Source: Planctomycetota bacterium (lineage in GTDB: Bacteria; Planctomycetota; UBA8742; UBA2392). Taken from it: DNA of 64,000 nt. This document shows, piece after piece, positions 9,716 through 18,576 of this stretch. The notes beneath the pieces were generated by a model. The model made no database searches and was not told where the DNA came from. It saw nothing but the letters and a program-made list of their open reading frames with translations. Position numbers and translations under genes: made by a program. Positions within the stretch are counted from its first letter, which is position 1, and each line of letters opens with the position of its first letter. The stretch is taken from assembly GCA_027493625.1 (NCBI GenBank), contig JAOSKM010000002.1:620001-684000 (forward strand), given 5' to 3'.

Positions 9716-12423
9716 ATGAAGAAAGCACCGACGGTTGGAGAATCGATTGCCTGGCACGCGGAGTCCATTGAGGACGTGCTCCGGCGTGTCGAGTCGTCCC
9801 CCGACGGGCTGGGAAGCAGTGAGGCGCGCCGCCGGCTGGAGGTCGCGGGTCCCAACGAGCTGCCCCGGGCGCGGCGCGTGCCGTTCTGGTGGGTGTTCCT
9901 GCGCCAGTTCCACAGCCCGCTGATCTACATCCTGGCCGCTGCCGCGTTGTTTTCCGTGGTGATCAACGAACTCACGGACGCGTCCTTCATCGGCGTGGTG
10001 CTGCTGATCAACGCGATCATCGGCAGCATCCAGGAGTGGCGCGCCGAGAAGGCGAACCAGTCGCTGCAGAAACTGATCGTGACGCGCGCCGCCGTGACGC
10101 GCGACGGCGAAACCATCGAGCTGCCGGCCGCGGAGCTGGTGCCCGGCGACGTGGTGTGGCTGGAGAGCGGTAACCGCGTGCCGGCCGACATGCGGCTGCT
10201 GTCCGCCCACAGCCTGGAGGTGGACGAGTCGCTGCTGACCGGTGAATCCCTGTCAGTGCTGAAGGATCCCGAGTGGCCGCGCGTTACGCACGCGACGTTG
10301 GGCGACCGCAAAAACATGTGTTTCGCGGGTTCGGTGGTCGCGCGCGGGCGGGGTGCGGGGCTGGTGGTCGAAACGGGCGGCCGCACCGCGGTGGGACGTC
10401 TAGCCCTCGATCTCAGCGCGCGCGGTGGCGGCAAGCCCCCGCTGCTGCTGCGGCTCGAGAGGTTTACGCGCCTGATCGGCGTGGCGGTGCTGGCGGCGGC
10501 GGCGATGGTTGCGCTGCTGGGCGTGCTGCTGCAGGGCAAGACGGCCGGCGAGATGTTCATGGTTGCGGTGGCGCTGGCGGTATCTGCGATCCCGGAAGGC
10601 CTGCCCGTCACGCTGACCGTGGTGCTGGCGATTGCCACCGCGCGCATGGCGCGGCGCGGGGTGGTGGTGCGCAAGCTGGCGGCCGTGGAGGGCCTGGGCA
10701 GCTGCACGCTGGTTGCCAGCGACAAGACCGGCACGCTGACCTGCAACGAGCTGACTGTCCACGTCGCGCTGCTGCCGGATGAGACGGAGTATGCCGTCAG
10801 CGGGGCCGGCTACAGCCCGCACGGCGAGGTGCGCAGGGACGATGCGGTGGTCAACGCCGGGGAGCTGCCGGCGCTGGCGGCGCTGACGCGGGCCTGCATG
10901 CTGTGCAACGAAGGCAGCCTGCACCGTGCGGGCGAGGAATGGCACTGGCACGGCGACCCCACCGACATCGCGCTGCTGGCGTTCGGCATCAAGGCCGGCT
11001 GCAGCCACGAGCAACTCGAGCTGCAGTATCCGCAGCTGAACCAGATTCCCTTCGAGGCGGAGCACAAGTTTGCGGCGACCTTCCACCGCGCCCCGGGGGC
11101 GGCTCCCTGTGCTGCGGTGAAAGGCGCGCCCGAGCGCGTGCTGGACATGTGCAGCTGGGACGCCGCGGAGGAAACGCCGCCCGCGAGCGCATGGCCGACA
11201 ACGCCGCGGCGCTGGCGGCGCGCGGCTTCCGGGTGCTGGCTGTCGCGGAGGGCGAATGCCTGGACGCCGCCGAGGGCGGCACGCCGCCCCATCCGCTCGG
11301 GCTGCGTTTCCTGGGCTTCGTGGGCATGATCGACCCGCTGCGTGAAGGCGTGAAAGAGGCCGTGGCCGCCTGCGGCAGGGCGGGCATCCGCGTCTCGATG
11401 GTCACGGGCGATCACCCGGTGACCGCGCTGGCGATCTCGCGCGAGCTGGGGCTGGCCCAGGACCGCACGCAGGTGCTGGCAGGCCACGAACTCGAAAAAC
11501 TGCCCGAAGACGAGCTGCCGAAGCGCGTCGCCGTCACCCGCGTGTTCGCGCGCACCACCCCGCAGCAGAAACTCCAGATCGTCAACGCTGCCCGTGCCGC
11601 CGGGCACTTCGTGGCCGTCACCGGCGACGGCGTCAACGACGCGCCGGCCCTGCGCGCCGCCAACATCGGCGTGGCGATGGGTAAATCCGGCACCGACGTG
11701 GCGCGCGAAGCGGCCGAGCTGGTGATCAGCGACGACAACTTCGCCACCATCGTGGCCGGCGTAGAGGAAGGCCGGGTGGCCTTCGATAACCTGCGCAAGG
11801 TGATCTTCCTGCTGGTCAGCACGGGGGCCGCGGAGGTGCTGATGGTGATGCTGGCGGTGGGCTCCGGCAGCCCGCTGCCGCTGCTGCCGGTGCAGCTGCT
11901 GTGGCTGAACCTCGTCACCAACGGCATCCAGGACAAGGCCCTGGCCTTTGAGCCCCGCGAGGGCGACGTGCTGGACCGCCCCCCGCGCCCAACCACGGAG
12001 CGGATCTTCAACCGCATCATGATCGAGCGCATCGTCGTGGCGGCCGGCGTGATGGGGCTGGTCGGCTACGCGGCGTTTGCCTGGCTGCTGCACCAGGGCT
12101 GGACCGAGCCCGCGGCGCGCAACGGTGTGCTGCTGCTGTTCGTGCTGTTCGAGAACTTCCACGTCGGGAACTGTCGCAGCGAAACACGCTCGCTGTTCGT
12201 CATGTCGCCGTTCAAGAACCCGTTCCTGCTGGCGTGCGTGACCCTGGCATTCGCGGTGCACCTGGTCGCGATGTACCTGCCGGCCGCGCAGAAAATCCTG
12301 GGCACCGCGCCGCTGGACTGGCAGTCATGGCTGCTGCTGCTGCTGCTGTCGCTTGCTCTGCCGGCGGCCATGGAGCTGCACAAGCTGGCGCTGCGGCTGC
12401 GGCGTCGAACGCTCAGCGGCTGA
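9716..12423 (+). CDS. cation-transporting P-type ATPase (P2-type, calcium-pump-like), one frameshift
   Basis: A roughly 902-residue P2-type ATPase. It has an N-terminal cation-ATPase domain and TM1-2, followed by the actuator loop (SLLTGESLSVLK, TGES), then TM4 with AVSAIPEGLPVTLTVVLAIA (ion-binding IPEGLP typical of Ca2+-type pumps). The phosphorylation site is VASDKTGTLTCNELTV, followed by the nucleotide-binding part (KGAPERVLDMC), hinge VTGDGVNDAPALRAANIG and a six-helix C-terminal domain. The frame breaks near 11176-11183 (C-rich run); restoring one C joins CSWDAAEE to ERMADNAAALAARGF. It would export or exchange a divalent cation at the inner membrane at the cost of ATP. Substrate inferred from IPEGLP only. 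Confidence 0.85.
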
Positions 12424-13909
12424 TCACTCGATCGCGACCGGCGTGCTTGGCTTCGTAGAGGGCCAGGTCAGCACGGGCCAGCAGGTCATCGAGCGTCTCT
12501 CCGCGGCGATACTCCGTGATGCCAAGGCTGGCGGCCAGCGGCACGTGGCGCTCGTCCGACTCGACGGCCAGCCCGCCGATCGCGCCGCGCAGGCGCTCGG
12601 CCGCCTGGTCGGCCGCTTCCAGCCCCACATTGGGCCAGATCACCAGGAACTCTTCGCCGCCGTAACGCCCGCAGATGTCGGTGGTGCGCAGCGTGGCGTG
12701 CAGGGCTTCGGCCACCAGGCGCAGGGCGTCGTCGCCGGCCGCGTGGCCGATGGTGTCGTTGATCTGCTTGAAGTGGTCGAGGTCGAGCATGGCGATGCAC
12801 AGCGGCGTGTGGTAGCGGTCGGAGCGCTCCATCTCGGCGTGCAGGCGGTTGATCACCTCGGCGCGGTTCCACAGGCCGGTGAGCGCGTCGCGCGTGGCCA
12901 GGCGCCTGAGGCGCGTGGTGGACTTCTCAAGTTCCTGTTTGTTGAGGGCCAGCTCGATCGAACGCTGCACCCACTGGCCGGCCAGGGTCACCAGCTGCTT
13001 TTCGTCGTTGGTCCACGGCTTTTCGCGCGGCTGGCGGCTGCCGAAGGCCAGCGTGCCGTACACGCGGCCGTTCACGTTGAGGCGCGTGCCGATGTAGCTC
13101 TGCAGTTTCCAGGCTTCGGAGATCAGCCCGTGCGGCGCGGGGTTGTCGGCGGCGTTTTCGAAGGCCACTACCATCACGGAGCCCGCGGTGTGTTCGGTGA
13201 TGCTGTTCTGTTTCGGGAACACGGCGCCCATCGGCACCGGCAAGTCGATTCCTTCCGTCAGCCGGGCAGTCACCCCGCTTTCGTCAATGCGACTGATCAT
13301 GCCGGCTTCCATGCCCAGGGCTTCGCGCATCAGGCGCAGGGCGATCAGCAGCTCTTCGTCGGAACCGCCGTTGATGCGCAGGGCGACCTCGTGCATCAGC
13401 TTCAGCTGCCGGTTCAGCCACGTGAGCTGCTCTTCCTGCGCACGGCGGCGTTCCACGTCGCGGGTGACGGCCACGATAAAGCGCTGGCCGGTCCGCTCGT
13501 CCACGTAGGAGCGGCTGTCGGTCTCGACCCATAGCCAGGTGCCGTCGTGCCGGCGGATGCGGTACTCCACGCGCCGACGGTCGCCGTTCGTGTGGCTGGC
13601 GTGATCCTCGGCGATGCGCTTGATGTCGTCCGGGTGAAAGAACTCGTACGCGTTGCGGCCCACCAGTTCATGGGGTCGGTAGCCAAGCACGTGCTCGATG
13701 GCATCTGATGCGAAGATGTAGTCGCCGTTCTCGGAGTGCAGTGACAGGAAGTTAGGCGCAACCCGCACCAGGTGCTCGTGAATCGCCGCCTGCTGCGATG
13801 GGGTTGTCTCGCCGATGCGCGGCAGCCCCTCCAGTCCGAGTTCGTCTTCAAGTTGTAACGAGGCCTGCCGGTGAAAGCCAAGCTGTCGCAGTTTTTCCGT
13901 ACGGTTCAT
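12413..13909 (-). CDS. PAS-GAF-GGDEF diguanylate cyclase
   Basis: A 498-residue signalling protein. Residues about 40-160 form a PAS domain with PAC motif (YIFASDAIEHVLGYRPHEL; VEYRIRRHDGTWLWVETDS), and about 175-325 a GAF-like sensor (LTEGIDLPVPMGAVFP). A linking helix leads to a GGDEF domain (ATRDALTGLWNRAEVINRL; LDLDHFKQINDTIGH; YGGEEFLVIWPN). The GGEEF active site is intact, so c-di-GMP synthesis from two GTP is expected. No transmembrane segment is present, so it should act in the cytoplasm. It is convergent with the ATPase and overlaps its end by 11 nt. Confidence 0.88.
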   Translation of the reverse strand: MNRTEKLRQLGFHRQASLQLEDELGLEGLPRIGETTPSQQAAIHEHLVRVAPNFLSLHSENGDYIFASDAIEHVLGYRPHELVGRNAYEFFHPDDIKRIAEDHASHTNGDRRRVEYRIRRHDGTWLWVETDSRSYVDERTGQRFIVAVTRDVERRRAQEEQLTWLNRQLKLMHEVALRINGGSDEELLIALRLMREALGMEAGMISRIDESGVTARLTEGIDLPVPMGAVFPKQNSITEHTAGSVMVVAFENAADNPAPHGLISEAWKLQSYIGTRLNVNGRVYGTLAFGSRQPREKPWTNDEKQLVTLAGQWVQRSIELALNKQELEKSTTRLRRLATRDALTGLWNRAEVINRLHAEMERSDRYHTPLCIAMLDLDHFKQINDTIGHAAGDDALRLVAEALHATLRTTDICGRYGGEEFLVIWPNVGLEAADQAAERLRGAIGGLAVESDERHVPLAASLGITEYRRGETLDDLLARADLALYEAKHAGRDRVISR

Positions 13910-14105
13910 CTTCGGGGGTGCTCCGCCTGTTGAATAAATCTAACAAGCGGGTGCAGGCAGGCATTCCTGCGCGAGGAGCATTAACACAGCCTTTACACTC
14001 CTATTTTTTCATGGCGCGACAGACTCGGGCGCCGGCTTGAATCCTGGTGAAACCGCCAGGCCAAAACCGGGCGGCGGGCGGCTGCCCGCCACCCGGGAAT
14101 GTTAC

Positions 14106-15185
14106 TTACGGCCTGGCCTCCAGCACCATGTTGGACTGGGTTTGCGCCACGCGGCGCACGCGCGTGAAACCCGCCTGCTTCAGCACTTCGGTGAGCCGCT
14201 TCTCGCCCGCCTGTGCGCCCAACGCCAGGCCCACTTCCTGCGCGCGCGAGGCCGGCGTGCAGACCAGCGTGGAACTCGAGTAGAACAGCTGGCCCAGCAG
14301 GTGCAGGTTGTCCGCCAGGCTGTCGCCCGCCAACGGCTCCACCACCATGAAGGTGCCGTCCGGCGCCAGGCACTCGCGGATGTGCCGCGCCGCGCCCACC
14401 GGGTCGCCCATGTCGTGCAGCGCGTCGAACATGCACACCAGGTCGTACCCCTTGGCCGGCAGCTGTTTCGCCGCGCTTACCTCGAAGCTGGTGTTGCCCG
14501 TGACGCCCGCTTCTTCGGCGCGTTCACGCGCGGCCTCGATGGACGGCAGGTGGAAGTCAAACCCCTCGATCACCGAGGCCGGGAAGGCCTCCGCCATCAG
14601 CACCGTGGACGAGCCGTGGCCGCAACCCACGTCCGCCACGCGCGCGCCGCGCTGCAGCTTCTCGACCACGCGGTCCAGTGCCGGCAGCCAGCTGTCCAGC
14701 AGGTGCAGCGCGTAGCCCGGCCGGAAGAAGCGGTCCGTGCCGCAGAAGCAGCAGGAGTGGTGCTCGCCCCAGGCGCGGCCGGCGCCGCTGCGGAACACGT
14801 CGATGGCCTTCTCGTAGGTGGCCAACTGCGAAATGGCGAACTGCGCGTAGCCCTGCATGCAGGCCGGGTGGCCGTCCTGTGCCAGCACCACCGCCTGCTC
14901 CGGCGACAGCGAGAAGGTGTCGTCTTCGGCGTGGTAGTTGACATAGCCGGCGGCGGCCTGCGCACTGAGCCATTCGCGCAGGTAGCGGGCATCCACGCCC
15001 GCGGCGCGCGCCAGGGCCTCGGCGCCCATGCGGCCGCCGTCGCGCAGGGCGCGGTACACGCCGGTCTGGTCGCCGATGTAGCTGAGCAGCAGCAGCACCG
15101 AGCTGCCGATGTCGGTCATCACCTTGAGGGAAAACTGTTCGAGCTTCTCGGGGTCGAGTTTGTCCGTATGCGCCAATCCTCTCAT
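14106..15185 (-). CDS. class I SAM-dependent methyltransferase with N-terminal winged-helix domain
   Basis: A 359-residue protein. The N-terminal 100 residues form a winged-helix region (GRMGAEALARAAGVDARYL; YLREWLSAQAAAGYVNY) like that of small-molecule methyltransferases of the Rv2258c type. The C-terminal half has the Rossmann SAM site (GARVADVGCGHGSSTVLMA, motif I), then EGFDFHLPSIEAARERAEE and DLVCMFDALHDMGDP. It is divergent from an AraC-family regulator 167 bp away, so that regulator may control it. Methyl acceptor unknown. Confidence 0.82.
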   Translation of the reverse strand: MRGLAHTDKLDPEKLEQFSLKVMTDIGSSVLLLLSYIGDQTGVYRALRDGGRMGAEALARAAGVDARYLREWLSAQAAAGYVNYHAEDDTFSLSPEQAVVLAQDGHPACMQGYAQFAISQLATYEKAIDVFRSGAGRAWGEHHSCCFCGTDRFFRPGYALHLLDSWLPALDRVVEKLQRGARVADVGCGHGSSTVLMAEAFPASVIEGFDFHLPSIEAARERAEEAGVTGNTSFEVSAAKQLPAKGYDLVCMFDALHDMGDPVGAARHIRECLAPDGTFMVVEPLAGDSLADNLHLLGQLFYSSSTLVCTPASRAQEVGLALGAQAGEKRLTEVLKQAGFTRVRRVAQTQSNMVLEARP

Positions 15186-15352
15186 CGCTATACTCCCTGG
15201 TCCTGGTTGCGGGCTGGTCCGGTCCGGCCGGCGGCGCCCGCGGGCCGCCGGTGACTGCGCCGAAACCGTACCCCGCGGCGCGCCGAGCCGGAATGATCGC
15301 GGGTGCGCGCTTCATGACCGATCGTCCGGACGGTGATTGAAAAGGCGGCCAC

Positions 15353-16339
15353 GTGGAAAGCGATCTGCTGTCGGATGTGCTGAAGAACGTGCGCCTTTCC
15401 GGCGCGATCTTCTTCGACCTGCTGGCATCCAAGCCCTGGGTCACCGAGGCGCCGCCCGGCGATGTGCTCGCGCCGCGCCTGATGCCGGGCGCCCAGCACC
15501 TGATCGAGTATCACGTGATCGCCTACGGCAGCTGCTGGGCCCAGCTCGCGGACGGCAGCGGCGAGCCGCTGCAGCTCGGCCCGCGCAGCATCGTGGTCTT
15601 CCCTCAGGGCGACGCCCACGTGCTCTCCAGCGAGCCCCATATGCGCGGCGCCTACAACATGAACCTCTACCGCGAGCCCAGCCTGGAACGCCCGCTGCCC
15701 TTCCACGTCAGGCCCGGCGAGGGCGGCGTCGAGAGCGCCCGCATCGTTTGCGGATTCCTGGGCTGCGACGCGCGCCCGTTCAACCCGCTGTTGCAGTCGC
15801 TGCCCCGCATGTTCGTGGTGGAAGGCGCGGCGAATGACTGGCTGGGCAACCTGATCGACGCCACCATGCAGGAGAGCCACCAGCGCCGCATCGGCGGCGG
15901 CGGCGTGCTGTCGAAGCTCAGCGAGCTGCTGTTCATTGAGGCCGTGCGCCGCTACGCCGAGGCCCAGGGCGATGGCGCCCGCAGCTGGCTGGCCGGGTTG
16001 AAAGACCCCCAGGTGGGGCAGGCCATCACGCTGATTCACCAGGACCCGGCCTATCCCTGGACGCTGGATGAGCTGGCCCGCCGCGTCGGTGTGTCGCGCA
16101 CCGTGATCGCCGAGCGCTTCACCGAGCACGCGGGCATGCCGCCCATGACCTACCTGCGCAACTGGCGCATGCAGGTCGCGGCCGGTCTGCTGGCCGGCAG
16201 CTCGCACACACTGCTGCGCATCGCGACGCGGGTGGGCTACGACTCGGAGGCAGCCTTCAGCCGCGCCTTCAAGCGCACCACCGGCGTATCACCCTCAGCC
16301 TGGCGCGAAAAGCCCCAGCCGAAAACTCAAACAACCTGA
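15353..16339 (+). CDS. AraC family transcriptional regulator with N-terminal cupin domain
   Basis: A 328-residue regulator starting with GTG. The N-terminal two thirds are a cupin_6-type ligand-binding domain (HVIAYGSCWAQLADGSGEP; PRSIVVFPQGDAHVLSSEP). The C-terminal 100 residues are the paired helix-turn-helix AraC domain (WTLDELARRVGVSRTVIAE; RIATRVGYDSEAAFSRAFK). This family usually reads out a small molecule and acts on a neighbour, here most plausibly the divergent methyltransferase. Confidence 0.85.
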   Translation: MESDLLSDVLKNVRLSGAIFFDLLASKPWVTEAPPGDVLAPRLMPGAQHLIEYHVIAYGSCWAQLADGSGEPLQLGPRSIVVFPQGDAHVLSSEPHMRGAYNMNLYREPSLERPLPFHVRPGEGGVESARIVCGFLGCDARPFNPLLQSLPRMFVVEGAANDWLGNLIDATMQESHQRRIGGGGVLSKLSELLFIEAVRRYAEAQGDGARSWLAGLKDPQVGQAITLIHQDPAYPWTLDELARRVGVSRTVIAERFTEHAGMPPMTYLRNWRMQVAAGLLAGSSHTLLRIATRVGYDSEAAFSRAFKRTTGVSPSAWREKPQPKTQTT

Positions 16340-16372
16340 ACAACAAGCCGCGTCGGGCTGGAACTGGTTGGC

Positions 16373-16388
16373 ACACGCGGCCGCGTGT
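16373..16388. repeat. REP-like palindrome (first of two)
   Basis: The perfect 16-bp palindrome ACACGCGGCCGCGTGT lies inside GGCACACGCGGCCGCGTGTCC. A close relative (arms AGGGACACGC/GCGTGTCCCT) is found at 18429-18452, on the far side of the toxin/IS island. The pair resembles REP-type extragenic palindromes. Confidence 0.45.
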
Positions 16389-16391
16389 CCC

Positions 16392-16664
16392 AACGCCCGG
16401 GGCCGAGTTGCCGTAGTTGCCCAGAACGGTGAGGTCGCAGCCGTACTCCTTGATGGCGTTCAGCACGCGGCCTTCCAGATCTTCGACGTCCATGTAGGAC
16501 TGCATCAGGCCGGCGTCATAGTCCACGTTCAGCACCGTGCCGAAACTGACGTGGCCGTCGATGCCCGGGTGCACGCAGCGCACCAGGCCGTCGATCACCA
16601 TCTGCATCATCAGGTTATCAGGCTGATCGAGCTCGCACTCACGGCCGCCACGCCGCCGGTGCAT
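16392..16664 (-). pseudogene. probable fragment of an unidentified coding sequence
   Basis: A minus-strand frame with protein-like composition (MQMVIDGLVRCVHPGIDGHV; GTVLNVDYDAGLMQSYMDV; LEGRVLNAIKEYGCDLTVL) lacks a convincing start and ends in the palindrome at 16373. Codon usage agrees with coding DNA for about 80 residues only. I do not recognise the family. It is most likely the remnant of a gene disrupted by the rearrangements that brought in the adjacent repeats. The rest of 16340-16925 shows no gene. Confidence 0.35.
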
Positions 16665-16712
16665 ACGGGGTAGCCGCGACTAACGGGAGAAATCGGCCCC
16701 CCACCTCGACTT

Positions 16713-16747
16713 CCCAGAGCGGCATTTAAAGGAGCCTGACCCCGTTT
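16713..16747 (+). repeat. 35-bp direct repeat, copy 1
   Basis: The 35-bp repeat begins CCCAGAGCGGCATTTAAAGG and ends CCTGACCCCGTTT. It is identical to copy 2 at 16909-16943. A partial third unit (TGACCCCGTTTGAC) follows at 16756. Copy 2 abuts the toxin fragment. Confidence 0.8.
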
Positions 16748-16908
16748 GACTCTTCTGACCCCGTTTGACCCTTCGCTGGGCACGCCGAGCACGGCCTGAG
16801 GGTTCATAATGCTGCTGGAGCCCGAACCCACAGCCGCCACGCCGTCAGTGCGCTGGGTGGAGGCGTCGGCGAAAGGAAGAAGCCGCGACCACAACCACGG
16901 ATTCGGCC

Positions 16909-16943
16909 CCCAGAGCGGCATTTAAAGGAGCCTGACCCCGTTT
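16909..16943 (+). repeat. 35-bp direct repeat, copy 2, abutting toxin tip
   Basis: Exact copy of 16713-16747. The toxin reading frame opens within it (in-frame TAA at 16923) and the recognisable toxin residues begin directly after it. The repeat is therefore the probable recombination joint of the cassette. Confidence 0.8.
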
Positions 16944-17359
16944 AGCCCTCCGGAAGGGAAGCAGTTCTTCCGCGATTTGGAAAAGCTGGGCTATTCAAAG
17001 GCAGTGCGTCGAGAAATCTTTGAGGCGTACAAACGCGGCGAGGTTGATCTACACCATACGATTCCGCGAGAGATTCGCAGTCCACGCGGAGGTGGGCCTA
17101 GCCTGTTGCCGGAACACCTGATGAATGATCCGGACATCGTTGGGAAAGCCGGGAATCCCAATCGATGGGGGTCCCTCGACCGCTTCACAAGGACATCCAC
17201 AAGGCCGAGATGAATGGTGGATTCAATCAACGATGGAAAGACGAACTCCTGGAACTTGAGGAAGTAAAGCCGAAGCACTTGTGGACGAAGGAGGACGTCT
17301 TGGGCATTCGTGATAAACTGACTGCCGAGTTCGGGCTGTCATGGCTAAGGCCGAAGTAA
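16926..17359 (+). pseudogene. polymorphic-toxin C-terminal tip, HNH-like nuclease (5' truncated, one frameshift)
   Basis: The encoded piece reads SPPEGKQFFRDLEKLGYSKA, then DLHHTIPREI, GPSLLPEHLMNDPDIVGKA and NPNRWG. After a missing G in the G5 run at 17167-17171 it continues VPRPLHKDIHKAEMNGGF. The order HH...N...P..H..IH is that of HNH/LHH-type nuclease toxins found at the C-termini of polymorphic toxins such as myxobacterial SitA-type lipoproteins. No signal peptide or delivery domain is upstream because the 35-bp repeat cuts the frame. A TTG at 16977 could restart it. The stop TAA overlaps the start of the immunity gene (TAATG). Lower GC than its surroundings suggests transfer. Confidence 0.55.
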
Positions 17360-18024
17360 TGTCAAAGATTTGGGCACTACACGTACCTACGCAGGCTGGA
17401 TTTGCCGAAGCGTCGTCGTTTTACGAATCCGCCATGGCTGGTGATAAGCTCCCATGTGGACATCCTGTCGACTCCCCACCGAGGTATCAGCTGTTGGAGT
17501 GGGAGCCTGGCGGGGAACCGTTGGGGGACTTTGTTGCGGCAGGTGCCTGGATAGTGGGCCAGCAACAGTTTCTCTCACGAATGTCGAAGCTGGTTCATGG
17601 ATATGAACTGGGTGAGGTGCGCTACATTGAACCCCTCAGGAAAAAGGGAATGCGGTCTCCCGGCGGACGGCGTGGACCGCCTCGGTTCGAACTACCGTAT
17701 GAAGGACCTCCGCTTGCATTCATCTCTCCGACCTGCACTATCGGCCTCTTGCCCGAAAGCACTGTTGACGTCGAATCGACTTGCCCCGTCTGTGGTAGCA
17801 TTACGTATCGTGCATTTCGTGGGATCGAGAAGCTCTCATCGAGAGGACGGACCCCTCGGACACCAAACATGGGCCTGTTCGTAAGAGGCCAGGATGTCCT
17901 AGGGAGCACTATCTTTCGGCCACGTTTCACCGGTTTGACCCTGTGTACCGACGAGGCCAGGCAAGCAATAGAGTCGCTAAAGCCAACCAACTTGGTGTTT
18001 CGTGACGTTGGTGACGCTGTATAG
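17359..18024 (+). CDS. putative immunity protein, double-CXXCG (SitI6-like) type
   Basis: A 221-residue protein translationally coupled to the toxin tip (TAATG). Layout fits the double-CXXCG motif family of Myxococcus paralogs (SitI6-type immunity proteins). A first, degenerate motif KLPCGHPVDSPP lies near residue 35 and an intact second motif STCPVCGSITYRAF near residue 145. Then come PNMGLFVRGQDVLGSTIF and the family-like C-terminus NLVFRDVGD. The first motif has lost one cysteine. It should bind and neutralise the neighbouring nuclease. An alternative start 18 nt upstream (MAKAEV) is in frame. Family assignment rests on motif order, not on a search. Confidence 0.6.
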   Translation: MSKIWALHVPTQAGFAEASSFYESAMAGDKLPCGHPVDSPPRYQLLEWEPGGEPLGDFVAAGAWIVGQQQFLSRMSKLVHGYELGEVRYIEPLRKKGMRSPGGRRGPPRFELPYEGPPLAFISPTCTIGLLPESTVDVESTCPVCGSITYRAFRGIEKLSSRGRTPRTPNMGLFVRGQDVLGSTIFRPRFTGLTLCTDEARQAIESLKPTNLVFRDVGDAV

Positions 18025-18170
18025 ACCCGCAGTAGGTTCGGTAGTCGGTACGAGAGCGGCGGTTCGTGTGTGGGCTTCATCTTCGTTCTGTAGTCGCGAT
18101 TGGGTTGACCGGTTTGTGGCGGCGGTGATCTACTGGTTGCTAGTACGGCGTCAGCTAAGTCTTCCGGCAG

Positions 18171-18377
18171 CTACTTGGTGAGCGGCTGGCCGGTGTAGGT
18201 CCACTTGTACGGCTTGGCATTCTCGTTGTGCCACTCGACCCAGGCAAGCAGCTTCTGCTGCAGGTCGGGCACGCTCGCGAAGTTCCCGCGCCGGATCACG
18301 TTGCGGCTTACCTCAGCGAAGAATAACTCCACCATGTTCAGCCAGCTCGCGTGGGTCGGCGTGGCATGCACCTGCAC
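18171..18377 (-). mobile_element. IS630-family transposase, C-terminal fragment
   Basis: A 68-codon fragment with the conserved end of the IS630 DDE domain: THASWLNMVELFFAEVSRN (the last acidic residue is the E of VELFF) followed by NVIRRGNFASVPDLQQ and WVEWHNENAKPYKWTYTG. The first two catalytic acids and the N-terminal helix-turn-helix are absent, so it is a dead remnant. The stretch 18025-18170 before it and 18378-18576 after it hold no gene, only the palindrome at 18429. Confidence 0.8.
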
Positions 18378-18428
18378 GCGGCCCCGGTGCCGCCGGTGGT
18401 TGGGTAGCCGGTGGTCGGGTCGGCGGGC

Positions 18429-18452
18429 AGGGACACGCGGCTGCGTGTCCCT
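18429..18452. repeat. REP-like palindrome (second of two)
   Basis: Inverted arms AGGGACACGC and GCGTGTCCCT with a 4-nt loop GGCT. Same core as the palindrome at 16373-16388. Confidence 0.5.
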
Positions 18453-18576
18453 ACGTTTGTGGCGGGATAGCCGGCGAGGTTTGTCACGCCTGATAACTTA
18501 CCACGTTCTGCTTTGTTGCGCTCAGCCGGCCCGACAGGATTGTCGGGCCCACCCCAACTGCAAAAGCCATGAACCG

